Of a stretch of DNA of 64,000 nucleotides, positions 52,723 through 61,810 are shown in pieces. A model generated the notes under the pieces. The model had not been told where the DNA came from. It worked only from the letters and a program-made list of their open reading frames with translations, and searched no databases. Within the stretch, counting starts at the first letter, position 1. Each line of letters starts with the position of its first letter. The stretch covers positions 1 to 64,000 of the forward strand of contig DAOPYA010000004.1 of assembly GCA_035352635.1 (NCBI GenBank). Direction: 5' to 3'. A program made the position numbers and the translations under genes. Source of the stretch: Rifleibacterium sp035352635 (GTDB taxonomy: Bacteria; Muiribacteriota; Ozemobacteria; Ozemobacterales; Ozemobacteraceae).

Positions 52723-53370
52723 TCAAATCTGGCTGAAAATGAGCCTTTCATTGGTCATGCAACTAATGACCAGCTCTCGGCGGCAGGCCAGCGAAATTGA
52801 TTCAGCAACATACTTAGCCTCTGAAGGGTTTATTGAGGCAAATAATTTCTCAACCACGAATCCGTGGCTTTGCCTGACATAAACCTTAACCACCCAGAGA
52901 CTGGTGCTCTTGGCAAACAAGCACTCTGAATCACGTGTCAGTTCAACGTTAGTTATGTCATCAAAATGGTAAACGGTGATTCTGGCCCCAAGAAAACTGG
53001 TTTCATCAAGTCGAATCACCTTTTGCATGCGATCAAGCGATACCGATTTGCCATAAGTCACCAGAATCAACCCGGCCAGCAAAAACCCGCCGGCGACCAT
53101 CAGGCAGAACAGGCAAAAGGCAAAAAGGGTAAAAAACAGTTTGCCCGCCAGGAGTTTATAGAGAATACTGCTGCCAGCAATGATGAACCCAATGCCCAGC
53201 ACCGAACAGGCGCGGGTGGTTCTGAAGGTAACTATGTCCTGATCAAGGTCGCGAACATTCATCACCTTAAAACTGCTCAATAATCCCATCTCTTGAATTC
53301 CCTGAACGACATAATTGGTAGTTTTTTTTAGGATGTTGCCGATAATAGCAAATGTAGCGGGCATGGTCAA
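52723..53370 (-). CDS. two-TM membrane protein with PH-like domain
   Basis: 215 residues. Two adjacent transmembrane helices (about 55-75 and 80-110) are followed by a C-terminal beta domain (VIRLDETSFLGARITVYHFD, NVELTRDSECLFAKS) that looks like the bacterial PH fold. I recognise no family name. It is convergent with the SLH gene at 17 bases without a terminator. Confidence 0.65.
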   Translation of the reverse strand: MTMPATFAIIGNILKKTTNYVVQGIQEMGLLSSFKVMNVRDLDQDIVTFRTTRACSVLGIGFIIAGSSILYKLLAGKLFFTLFAFCLFCLMVAGGFLLAGLILVTYGKSVSLDRMQKVIRLDETSFLGARITVYHFDDITNVELTRDSECLFAKSTSLWVVKVYVRQSHGFVVEKLFASINPSEAKYVAESISLACRRELVISCMTNERLIFSQI

Positions 53371-53593
53371 CGAATATTAACGCGCAAATTGGCGTACACC
53401 GCGGATTTAAGAGCCATGCCCCGTTGGCGGCGAAAAATTTTCCGACTGTACATCAAGATCGGGCCGCGTCGCATGTTAAGAAACGAAAATTTTCGTAAAT
53501 TTTTGTAAAAATCAATGGCAGGCGAGAACCGGGCGCCCGGGGTACAGGCCTAAAACAAGCGCTCGACGCTCATCGCGCACTAACAAGTCGCCA
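53371..53593. other. 223-base gene-free stretch with AT palindromes
   Basis: It contains a perfect 14-base palindrome ACGAAAATTTTCGT (53483-53496), a related half at 53430-53443, and GGGCGCCC farther on. No promoter, RNA gene or coding frame is convincing. The sequence composition is compatible with a decayed gene or a control region. Confidence 0.45.
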
Positions 53594-54088
53594 TCAGACT
53601 GTACCTCGCAAAAACTCAATCAGATCCTGCTCGTCAAGCACCTTAAAACCATTGTCAAGCAGCAGACGGGCCGTAACCCCGGAGCCAACAATAAGTTTGC
53701 CCGAAAAAGTGCCGTCATAAACCGATTTTAGGCCACACGAAGGGCTGCGAGTTTTCAGAACCACCAGCTCAACGGCAAAAAGTCTGGCCAGACGCAAGAC
53801 TTCGCCTGCGCCCCTGATAAAACAATCAGTCACATCGCGGCCGTCTTTGGCCAGCACCCGCCCCCGGCCGGCCAGAACTTCTTTGGCCGACGACACAAGC
53901 TCTGATGGAATGCGCGGTGTCGGCATGCCGCCGAGTTGTTCTGGGCACACTGGCACCAGTTCAAAATCTTGCTGTAATAACAACGGCCCCTGCAGAAAAT
54001 CTGCTGAGGCCGTTGCTTTATAACTACACTGTATACCTAGAAGACAGGCGCTGATCATCAGGCGCCGTGGTTTCTCGGAACGGTTCAC
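53594..54088 (-). CDS. DUF523 (YbbK-like) protein
   Basis: 164 residues. The family pattern is clear: MISACLLGIQCSYKATASAD at the start, PVCPEQLGGMPTPR in the middle and LKTRSPSCG toward the end. The conserved cysteines suggest a metal or redox site, but DUF523 has no confirmed activity. The start is GTG at 54088, overlapping the tadBC stop (GTGA), so it is translated with the Tad genes, an unusual place for this family. Confidence 0.9.
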   Translation of the reverse strand: MNRSEKPRRLMISACLLGIQCSYKATASADFLQGPLLLQQDFELVPVCPEQLGGMPTPRIPSELVSSAKEVLAGRGRVLAKDGRDVTDCFIRGAGEVLRLARLFAVELVVLKTRSPSCGLKSVYDGTFSGKLIVGSGVTARLLLDNGFKVLDEQDLIEFLRGTV

Positions 54089-55818
54089 TGGTTGTCGAGA
54101 GGAACAACCGGCAAAGGCGCCGAAGTCGAAGCAATAGTCTGAACCGGAGACTCACCAGTCTTTATAATCTGCAGAGGCTGCTGGCCGGTTGTCTTGCCGG
54201 CAGGAGCAACCAGCAGCGATGCGCCGGCTGGTTTGCCCGCTGGCTTTTTACCAAGCATACCTTCCTGGAGGTTCGCGTTGCCCGGCCGAACTTCTTTCGA
54301 AGCCGAAATTTTGGGCATATTTTCGCTGACCTGCAGAATCGCCGGCCCAATAAGAATGACTGAAATACTTGGGAAAATAAAGAAAACCAACGGAATCAGA
54401 AGCTTAACCGGAAGCTTGTTAACCCGTTCTTCGGCTAGAATCATTCGCTGATAACGCATCTGCTCAGCCTGGGCACGCAAAGTCGGCCCAATTTCGGCGC
54501 CAAGGCGCTGTGCCTGAATCAACGAACTTACAAACGAGAAAAAAGACAGCACCCTGACCCGTTCAGCCATATCGGCAAGCGCCTCTTCAAGGCTTTTGCC
54601 AACCTTGGTGTCAGCGATGAACATCTTGAATTCAACCACGATATCAGTATTTCTTGACTTCTCAACAACCTTGGCGATGCCACCGGTGAGATCAAGGCCT
54701 GATTCGATGGCAAGAGAAAGCAGATCGATAACATAGGGCAGTTCAAACTCAATGTTTTTCTGGCGCTTTTTGATCAGGTGAGCCAGATAGATTCTCGGCA
54801 GACGATAGCCGATCGGAATCATCATTATCAGTGCAATCCAGCCAACAATTCCGATAAAAATCGGGTTGACAAACAGGGCAACCAGCACTGCAAAAAACAA
54901 AGCTGACAGCTGCATAATCGCCATATATTCTTCGGGCGTGAACTCAATCGCCTTGTTAGAAGCTTCAAGCAGGAATTTAACCTCGCTTTTCTGCTTCGCC
55001 AGCCAACCGGAGGGCAGAATCTGGTCAAAGGCCACTACCGGTTTAAGCAGAACGCGCAGCAACTGCCAGCGCTCGCGAGCCTTGGCCCGGGCTTCATTCT
55101 TCATGATTACGGCTTCTTCTGCATCTGGAAGAATAGAAGTGGTCATACGGTTGATAATCATCATCCCGATAAGGGACATCGAAATCGTTGCAATCAGAAC
55201 GATCTGACCATAAGGATTTTCGAGCATCGGCAACAGGTATTTCGGATCAAAGATGATTACAACTGCTGAAAGAAAAATTGGAATAGAGCCAACAAGATTG
55301 CCCGACAACCTTGCATGAGCGGTTCCGGCAACTACCTTGCCCATGATCTTCTTGCGTTCGGCAACCGTCAGAACGATCTGGCGATAAAGATCTTCGAGGT
55401 TACCACCGGTTTCCTGCTGAAAAATAGTAGCATTGACAGCAAGGCGGAGATCCTGGCTCGGCACCCGGCTGACCAGGTTGCTGAGCGCTTCAACCATCGG
55501 AACACCAAGTCTGCGTTCTTGAACCAGGGTTCTAAATTCGTTACAGATCGGCGGCGGTGTCGAAACAGCGACCAGTTCAAATGCCTGGTCAAGGTTTCGA
55601 CCGGCTTTCAAGCTTGAACTGATCATCAACAATACTTCGATGAGCTGATCTTCAAGGCTGGCGCCGGTTATGCTTTGCAGATACTTTGAACGCCCACCGG
55701 GGGTGTCTTTGCCCTTGTTTGGATCAATACTTAGATCCATTTGTTCTTCGAGGAAAAAGTAAACCCCGATTATTACCCCCAGAACTGCCAATATCTTGAT
55801 TGCGGGAATTATCATCAT
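54085..55818 (-). CDS. TadB-TadC fusion, pilus/secretion inner membrane platform
   Basis: 577 residues. In Tad/Flp systems, TadB and TadC are two separate paralogous membrane proteins, each with one type II secretion F (T2SF) domain. Here one chain contains both: first T2SF at about 60-195 (LLMISSSLKAGRNLDQAFEL to RQIVLTVAERKKIMGK), then paired membrane helices at about 185-230, then a second T2SF at about 370-500 (YVIDLLSLAIESGLDLTGG to QMRYQRMILAEERVNKLPVK) and its helices. A disordered tail (KPAGKPAGASLLVAPAGK) ends the chain. It follows the TadZ-TadA fusion by 3 bases. Confidence 0.87.
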   Translation of the reverse strand: MMIIPAIKILAVLGVIIGVYFFLEEQMDLSIDPNKGKDTPGGRSKYLQSITGASLEDQLIEVLLMISSSLKAGRNLDQAFELVAVSTPPPICNEFRTLVQERRLGVPMVEALSNLVSRVPSQDLRLAVNATIFQQETGGNLEDLYRQIVLTVAERKKIMGKVVAGTAHARLSGNLVGSIPIFLSAVVIIFDPKYLLPMLENPYGQIVLIATISMSLIGMMIINRMTTSILPDAEEAVIMKNEARAKARERWQLLRVLLKPVVAFDQILPSGWLAKQKSEVKFLLEASNKAIEFTPEEYMAIMQLSALFFAVLVALFVNPIFIGIVGWIALIMMIPIGYRLPRIYLAHLIKKRQKNIEFELPYVIDLLSLAIESGLDLTGGIAKVVEKSRNTDIVVEFKMFIADTKVGKSLEEALADMAERVRVLSFFSFVSSLIQAQRLGAEIGPTLRAQAEQMRYQRMILAEERVNKLPVKLLIPLVFFIFPSISVILIGPAILQVSENMPKISASKEVRPGNANLQEGMLGKKPAGKPAGASLLVAPAGKTTGQQPLQIIKTGESPVQTIASTSAPLPVVPLDNQ

Positions 55819-55821
55819 GAC

Positions 55822-57894
55822 TTATCTTTCCTCCTCAGCTTTTGAGACCGCCAGTGTTTCCTTGAACAGGTGGGCGTTCTCTTCGAGAAAAGCCCCGGGT
55901 ACTGCCTTCATAAAGTTTGGTAATACACCTGTGGGTACAATTTCTCCCACAACTTTACCCGCAGCGTCAATCCATTTTTTTTCAAACTTGAAAATTGTCT
56001 GCGTCTGAATGATATTTTCTTCCAGACCGCAAATCTCAACTACTTCGAGCAAGCGACGACGACCATCGGCCAGACGACCGTTCTGCACCACGATATTAAC
56101 CGAACTGGCGATCTGTTCGCGAATTGCCCGCAACGGCAGATCTACACCCGCCATCAGCACCATGGTTTCGAGCCTGGCCAGAGCATCTCTTGGCGAATTG
56201 GCATGCAACGTGGTGAGAGAACCGTCATGACCGGTATTCATTGCCTGAAGCATATCTACAGCCTCTGCACCACGGCACTCACCGACAATAATACGATCTG
56301 GTCGCATTCTCAAAGCATTTCTCACCAGATCTCTTATGGTTATCTGGGTTTTCGCTTCGGTGCCCTGCTGGCGGGCCTCAAGACGCCCAAGGTTAAGCTG
56401 GGTAAGGCGCAATTCTGCTGAATCTTCGATACAGATAACCCGTTCAGTAGGCAGAATATAGTTTGAAAGAACATTAAGCAAGGTGGTTTTTCCGGAACTG
56501 GCACCGCCGGAAACGACAATATTCTTTTTGAAATGCACGCAAAGCCTGAGAAATTCTGCCACCGACGGCGTGATGCTTTTAAAGCGGTAAACCAGGTCTT
56601 CCATGGTTAACGGGATTTTAGAAAATTTGCGAATAGTGATCATCGGCCCGGTCAAAGAAAGAGGCGGAATAATGGCATGCACGCGTGAACCATCAAGCAA
56701 ACGGGCATCGACATAGGGGGTACGCTCGTTAACCGTTCGCCCGGCCGGCATGAGAATCCTCTCGATAACGGTTTTAACGTGGTCAGCATTATTGAAACGT
56801 CTGTCGGTCAAAATCAGCCGGCCACCCTTTTCAACGAATATTCGGTCTGGGCCGTTAACCATAATCTCATCGATTTCGGCGTCGCGCATAAAGTCTTCAA
56901 GAGGACCAAGCCCGAGAATTTCATCGACAAGGTATTTTCTGATTTCAGAAACGGCGTTGTGCCCGGGTATGGCTGGCGGAGAACTGCGCCGCATTGCCTC
57001 GTCAATCTTGACTTCAACAACTTCACGCAACTCATGGTCCGAGATCCCAAAGCGTTTTTCAAGGTCGCCAACGATTTCCTGGCGTACCTTGCGCGAGTAT
57101 TCGACAATATCTTCGGAAATGGTTTCGATTCTTTCTTCTTCGCTGCCCGGGTTGAAGCCAAGGGCCGGCCTGGCCATCAGCTTTTCGATCAGCTCAGTCA
57201 GACTGCTTTGCACTGGCTGGCTCAACCCTGAATCAGAAACATCTTCGCTGAGCGGAAACGTCTGTTCAGGATCATAGAGAACACTCTCGACCGCCCCTTC
57301 TTCAACATGGTTTCTCACCCAGAGAAGTTTTTGCCGAAGGCCGTCATGGGCACAGACCTCGTCAAAGAACTTCTGGGCAAAAGACGGTGATGGCGGCTGC
57401 GACGAATAGACATACATAAGAACATCGGCACGAAAAAGCAGATGAAACGGCAGGGGCGACAGCTGAAACATTCCGTCAATGACAACGTAGCCTTGTAATT
57501 CTTCAAAAATCTTCAGCAGATGATTCAAAGAATCGACCATATCATCTTCGCTTAGATGAAATCGAGGTTTAAGGGTTTCTTTTGGTCTGATGCCACAGAA
57601 AGGAATGTAATAAACACCATTGTGGCATGAAAAATATTTATTGAGCGTCTGGGCATTCAGTGCCGCCCAGTTGCCCATGTAGTATTCGAGGAGACTATTT
57701 TTGATGACAAACCCGTCAGAGAAGCTTTCAACAATGCTTGAAGGCTTGAGAAAATTCAACTCAAGGTAGGCAACCGGCCGGCCGGTTTTTTTTTGCAGCT
57801 CACTGGCAAGGCCTGCAGCCACGAATGATTTTCCTATACCACCTTGAAAACTTGTAACCAAAAAAACGCGTGCTGTTTTTTGTTCTGTTTTCAT
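55822..57894 (-). CDS. TadZ(CpaE)-TadA(CpaF) fusion ATPase
   Basis: About 690 residues from ATG 57894, with GAGGGG just upstream. Residues 1-230 are a CpaE/MinD-like domain with QGGIGKS (17-23; the signature Lys is Gln) and ELNFLKPSS where a DxD strand is usual. Residues 250-690 are a full CpaF/TadA secretion ATPase: GGASSGKTTLLN (about 460-470), CIEDSAELRL, RMRPDRIIVGECRG and LTTLHANSPRDALARLE. In other Tad systems these are two proteins, the TadZ placing the machine and TadA powering pilus assembly. Fusion would tie placement and motor one to one. The Flp pilin, TadV peptidase and RcpA secretin genes are not in the window. Confidence 0.9.
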   Translation of the reverse strand: MKTEQKTARVFLVTSFQGGIGKSFVAAGLASELQKKTGRPVAYLELNFLKPSSIVESFSDGFVIKNSLLEYYMGNWAALNAQTLNKYFSCHNGVYYIPFCGIRPKETLKPRFHLSEDDMVDSLNHLLKIFEELQGYVVIDGMFQLSPLPFHLLFRADVLMYVYSSQPPSPSFAQKFFDEVCAHDGLRQKLLWVRNHVEEGAVESVLYDPEQTFPLSEDVSDSGLSQPVQSSLTELIEKLMARPALGFNPGSEEERIETISEDIVEYSRKVRQEIVGDLEKRFGISDHELREVVEVKIDEAMRRSSPPAIPGHNAVSEIRKYLVDEILGLGPLEDFMRDAEIDEIMVNGPDRIFVEKGGRLILTDRRFNNADHVKTVIERILMPAGRTVNERTPYVDARLLDGSRVHAIIPPLSLTGPMITIRKFSKIPLTMEDLVYRFKSITPSVAEFLRLCVHFKKNIVVSGGASSGKTTLLNVLSNYILPTERVICIEDSAELRLTQLNLGRLEARQQGTEAKTQITIRDLVRNALRMRPDRIIVGECRGAEAVDMLQAMNTGHDGSLTTLHANSPRDALARLETMVLMAGVDLPLRAIREQIASSVNIVVQNGRLADGRRRLLEVVEICGLEENIIQTQTIFKFEKKWIDAAGKVVGEIVPTGVLPNFMKAVPGAFLEENAHLFKETLAVSKAEEER

Positions 57895-57947
57895 TGCCCC
57901 TCTTTTCTTTGCCCAATTCAACCACAAATGCATTTGAACTGTCAATC

Positions 57948-57956
57948 TGTTACAAT
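57948..57956 (+). promoter_or_regulatory. extended -10 promoter of the ABC transporter operon
   Basis: TGT followed by TACAAT (57951-57956); expected start near 57963, about 24 bases before ATG 57987, with AAGGA in between. Confidence 0.45.
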
Positions 57957-57986
57957 TATGGCGAATTTATGTTATCAAGGAAAATC

Positions 57987-58868
57987 ATGGAACCTTTTGC
58001 AATAAATGTCTGTGAATTAAAAAAACTCTATGGCACCCAGGAAGTAGTTAAATCAATCTCCTTCGCAGTCAACAAGGGTGAAGTTTTTGGTTTTCTCGGC
58101 CCGAACGGCGCCGGCAAAACCACCAGCATCCGTATGATCATCGGCGAAATACCAGCCTCAGCTGGAAAAATCGAAGTGCTCGGCAGAGCTGTACCAGCAG
58201 AACTGCCCGAAATCAAAAAACTCACAGGTATAGTACCAGACTACCAGAATCTTTACGACCGTTTGACGGTCAGACAAAACCTTGAATTCTTTGCAGCGCT
58301 TAACAATGTAACCCCTGACCAGATAGATATTGTTCTTGAAGAAGTTTTTCTTGCAGAACACCAGGGCAAAGCCTGCAAAGATCTGAGCCGGGGCCTGCGA
58401 CAAAGGGCTCTCATTGCCCGCGGCCTGCTGCACCGGCCCGAAGTTTTTTTTCTCGACGAACCCACCTCAGCCCTGGACCCTCACTCGGCCAAACTGATCA
58501 GAGAACTGGTTCTCAAGCTCAAATGCGCTGGCACCACAGTATTTCTGACAACCCACTACATGGAAGAAGCCGATATGCTTTGTGACCGAATCGCAATCAT
58601 GAACCGCGGCACCATTGTTGCCTGCGGCAGCCCCGAAAACCTGAAGAAGCAGTTCGGCCGCCGCTCAGCCCGGGTCGAAATACTGCGTGACAACAAACCC
58701 GAAACCCATGAATTTTCAATAGATGACCCCAGCCAAAAGGCCGAAATGGCATCTATGCTGAATTCTTCAACCATCCTGAGAATCCACACCCAGGAAGCCA
58801 AGCTCGAAGAAGTATTCATGCACGTGACTGGTGACGAATGGAAACCTGAAAGCGAGGATGCCAGATGA
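57987..58868 (+). CDS. ABC transporter ATP-binding protein
   Basis: About 293 residues from ATG 57987 (AAGGA upstream); a longer frame from 57870 would overlap the divergent Tad gene and is rejected. Motifs: Walker A GPNGAGKTT, Q-loop VPDYQNLYD, signature LSRGLRQR (a variant of LSGGQ), Walker B VFFLDEPTSALDP and the switch His TTHYMEE. A C-terminal regulatory segment follows. This is the ABC-2/drug-type exporter class; the substrate is unknown. It overlaps the permease gene by ATGA. Confidence 0.92.
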   Translation: MEPFAINVCELKKLYGTQEVVKSISFAVNKGEVFGFLGPNGAGKTTSIRMIIGEIPASAGKIEVLGRAVPAELPEIKKLTGIVPDYQNLYDRLTVRQNLEFFAALNNVTPDQIDIVLEEVFLAEHQGKACKDLSRGLRQRALIARGLLHRPEVFFLDEPTSALDPHSAKLIRELVLKLKCAGTTVFLTTHYMEEADMLCDRIAIMNRGTIVACGSPENLKKQFGRRSARVEILRDNKPETHEFSIDDPSQKAEMASMLNSSTILRIHTQEAKLEEVFMHVTGDEWKPESEDAR

Positions 58869-59947
58869 ATATCCCCGCGATTCGCGCCATTTTTCGCAAA
58901 GACCTGCTCGACGGCGTAAGAAATTATCACGTCATCCTCATGGTGCTCACACCGATCATCCTGTCCCTGCTCTTCAGCAACATGGTTTCAGACAGCAAAT
59001 CCGCAGCGGCTATGCCCGAGATCGGCATGATTACCAGCCCACAACAGCCGATGATTGAAAGACTTACCAGTAAAGGCCTTGGCAAAAAAATCACCTTTTT
59101 CCAGAATCGCGACCAGCTCGAAACGGCAATCCTGCAAGGTGACGTGCGCTTCGGCATCATTCTGCCAGAATTAATTACTACCAAAACTACTTTTAAGAAA
59201 TCCCAGTCAGTCGTCATTCTCTACCCGCCGCACATGCCAGAATTCGGCATCGATACCCTAAAAAGCGTATTCGAAGCAGAGATAAGACACCAGCTGAATC
59301 TTGAACCCCCTGCCCTGCCCTTCGAACTCAAAGCCGAAGCAGTAGCCGGCGCGACCGGAAACGCCACCAATGTCTCTGACAGCATGTTTCCAATGCTGAT
59401 TGTTATGGCCCTGGGCATGGTAGGATTTCTGGCACTGCCGATGGCAATCGTTGAAGAGCGCGAAAAAGGCACTCTGAACGCGATTTTTCTCACATCAATA
59501 ACTCCGGGCGAGTTCATTCTCGGCAAATCCCTGTTCAGTTTTTTTCTGGCGATGCTGACTATAATTGTAATGCTGACCATCAATGGCAAATGGGGAAACA
59601 ACTACCATTACCTGCTGCTGATTTCGGTGCTTGGCGCCATGATGACAATCTTCACCGGCCTGATCATCGCCAATTTTGCCCAGACTCAGGGTTCAGTCAA
59701 CGCCATCGGCACAACCCTGTTTCTTTTCTTTCAGATGATCCCGAGCCTTGAACATACCAGCGAAATGGCAAGAAGGGTCGCGCCATTTTTCCCTTCAACC
59801 TATATTTTTGCAGGTCTGCGTAAAGCCATGTTTCTTGACCTAACGAGAGTCAGTATTCGTGACGATATAAACATAGTATTGGCAATTACCATGACCGTTT
59901 ATCTGGCTGCCTGGATGGTTTACAAGCTCAAAAAAGCTGATAAATAA
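58865..59947 (+). CDS. ABC-2 type transporter permease
   Basis: 360 residues. One N-terminal helix (about 22-40) is followed by an external domain of about 130 residues, then five helices from about 175 to the end (MFPMLIVMALGMVGFLALP and others). This layout and the AIVEEREKGTLNAIFLTSI segment are those of the YhaP/NatB-type ABC-2 permease. Together with the ATPase it forms an efflux system. Confidence 0.9.
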   Translation: MNIPAIRAIFRKDLLDGVRNYHVILMVLTPIILSLLFSNMVSDSKSAAAMPEIGMITSPQQPMIERLTSKGLGKKITFFQNRDQLETAILQGDVRFGIILPELITTKTTFKKSQSVVILYPPHMPEFGIDTLKSVFEAEIRHQLNLEPPALPFELKAEAVAGATGNATNVSDSMFPMLIVMALGMVGFLALPMAIVEEREKGTLNAIFLTSITPGEFILGKSLFSFFLAMLTIIVMLTINGKWGNNYHYLLLISVLGAMMTIFTGLIIANFAQTQGSVNAIGTTLFLFFQMIPSLEHTSEMARRVAPFFPSTYIFAGLRKAMFLDLTRVSIRDDINIVLAITMTVYLAAWMVYKLKKADK

Positions 59948-60013
59948 TACTTGCCTGAACAGGGCGGTTAAAGTAATCTCAAAAATAACCTTCAAAAAAA
60001 GCGGTAAGATCAA

Positions 60014-61579
60014 TTGAAATACCTGGCATTCGATGACATAGTAAGAAATCTGCTTGTCTTTTTAAAAGGGCAGGTGCCGGCACTCAGCGCCAAAGAGAGC
60101 CGCGAAGAAGTTCTTAAACAGATTCAGAGTATGACCTTCACTCTGCGATCAACGATTGTTCAGCTTGAAGGCGCGGCATTTCACGACCCGCGCAACACAG
60201 AAGATTACCAGAACCTCGACAAAGAACTTCAGGCAATCAAACAGACCAACGCCAAACTTGAAGAGTCTCTGTTCCTTGAAATGAATAAGACCGCTGAACT
60301 CCGCGAAAAAGAAAGCGAGTTCAACCGACTTTTTGAATCAGAAAAACTCAGGTCGCTGAGCCATGAAAAAACCATCGCCGCGCTCCGCGAAGAACTTGAA
60401 AAGATTAAAAACCTGCCCCCAAGTGCAACGCCCGCTGAAAAATTCATCGACAACGAAGCCATAGATGAATTCAAGGCTGAGATTTCCCGCCTCGAAATCG
60501 CCCTCGCCAGGGCCAACGAAACCAGCCAACACCTGAAACAAGTGCTCCAGAACAAAGACATCGAGCTGACGCGCAGCAAAGAAGCCCTGATGGAAGCGAT
60601 GAATCTCGACAAATCCGAGATTTCCACTCTCAAAGGCCAGCTTAATAACGTTGAGCTGATGAAAAACGAAAATTCCGGCCTGAAAAAGAAAATAGCCGAA
60701 CTTGAAAAAGAACTCTCTGTGCTTCCTTCCAGCGAAGTTTTTCGCAACAACATCGCCGCCGCCGATGCCAAAATTAAATTTCTCGAAGCCGCGTTGCAAA
60801 ACTCCCAGACCGAACTGAAAACCCTGCGCGAGAACCAGCTGGCAACAGCTCCAGACGCCATAATTCGCGACAAAGAACAGCTCGAACAACGCGTTATCGA
60901 TCTTGAAGCTACCCTGAAAAGCGTCATCAAATCAAGAGACACCCACTCCGGCAAAGTGAACGACAAGTTTGCTTTCTCCCCCGAAGAATGTGTTTTTCTT
61001 TTTGAAACCCTTTCAACCACGGCAAACCGACTGGCCAGCAGTCTTGAAAATCGTGACGTGTTTATGCGCTCCAAAGAGTCGATCAGCATACTCGAAAAAT
61101 CCAACGCCATTCAGAAGGTCTTCACCGTCGGGCAACTTTTCGACGGCAAAATTCACAAGGCCGCCCGATCATTCAAGAGTGATTTTCTGCCTGACGGCAT
61201 AATCATTCACGAAGAATCGCCAGGGTTCGTATCGGCAAACCGTCTGGTTCAAAAGGCCATGGTCTGGGTAGCAAAATCACTCTTTACCTGCGGCGAATGC
61301 AACAGTACCTGCCGGCCCCACGAGTATTTCTGCCCCAAATGCGGCCTTGAATTGACCGCCCCCGACGGCACCAGCAAACGCGAACTCCCTCCATACCCTG
61401 CAAAAATAGACATTAATATTCCGCTGCTCGATGAATTAATAAAACAGGGTAATCTAAAAGCTGCTAACGCCTTATCAATGCTTATTTCCCGCGAAAACCC
61501 CGGGCACCAGGAATTACAAAAGCGACAAAACCTTCTGCAACGTGCCGAGAATCCGCTTGGGCCGGCAGGTGAATCATGA
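60014..61579 (+). CDS. coiled-coil protein with C-terminal zinc ribbon
   Basis: 521 residues from a TTG start at 60014 (weak ribosome site GGTAAG). A long coiled coil spans about 65-310. The C-terminal region has CGECNSTCRPHEYFCPKCG (about 422-440), two CxxC-type pairs that should bind one zinc ion. Between them lies a globular part (about 315-420). There is no signal peptide. It is coupled by ATGA to a tiny membrane protein, which could tether it. Function unknown; the design resembles a cytoskeletal or scaffold protein. Confidence 0.7.
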   Translation: MKYLAFDDIVRNLLVFLKGQVPALSAKESREEVLKQIQSMTFTLRSTIVQLEGAAFHDPRNTEDYQNLDKELQAIKQTNAKLEESLFLEMNKTAELREKESEFNRLFESEKLRSLSHEKTIAALREELEKIKNLPPSATPAEKFIDNEAIDEFKAEISRLEIALARANETSQHLKQVLQNKDIELTRSKEALMEAMNLDKSEISTLKGQLNNVELMKNENSGLKKKIAELEKELSVLPSSEVFRNNIAAADAKIKFLEAALQNSQTELKTLRENQLATAPDAIIRDKEQLEQRVIDLEATLKSVIKSRDTHSGKVNDKFAFSPEECVFLFETLSTTANRLASSLENRDVFMRSKESISILEKSNAIQKVFTVGQLFDGKIHKAARSFKSDFLPDGIIIHEESPGFVSANRLVQKAMVWVAKSLFTCGECNSTCRPHEYFCPKCGLELTAPDGTSKRELPPYPAKIDINIPLLDELIKQGNLKAANALSMLISRENPGHQELQKRQNLLQRAENPLGPAGES

Positions 61580-61716
61580 CCGACCAGCAGAACCAACCCC
61601 ATAGCACCGAACCTGCCAATCTGGCCAGTTATCTTGAGAACCTCTTCGACTGGAACCTTATCGCCATAGTATCAGTGTGGATTTTTCTGCTATCTACATT
61701 TTTTCTGATTCTGTGA
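61576..61716 (+). CDS. 46-residue single-helix membrane protein
   Basis: It overlaps the preceding gene's stop by ATGA, which supports translation. A polar N-terminus (MTDQQNQPHSTEPANLASYL) leads to a C-terminal transmembrane helix (LIAIVSVWIFLLSTFFLIL), i.e. a tail-anchored layout. It probably anchors or partners the coiled-coil/zinc-ribbon protein (inference). Confidence 0.6.
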   Translation: MTDQQNQPHSTEPANLASYLENLFDWNLIAIVSVWIFLLSTFFLIL

Positions 61717-61727
61717 CGGCCGCAGCC

Positions 61728-61754
61728 TGACAGGCAATAACTGCAAGCCTGTCA
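61728..61754 (+). terminator. weak terminator-like hairpin
   Basis: TGACAGGC (61728-61735) pairs with GCCTGTCA (61747-61754), followed by AATTATTATC. The U-run is poor, so this may be a different RNA structure. Confidence 0.4.
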
Positions 61755-61810
61755 AATTATTATCACCACCAGATTAAATCCTGAGCCGTGATAGTTGGCG
61801 CTCTGCACGG

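Noticed and set aside
60229..61110. Minus-strand open frame of 293 codons
   Set aside because: Antisense to the coiled-coil gene; its Ser/Arg/Phe-rich product is what a reversed Glu/Lys/Leu heptad sequence gives.
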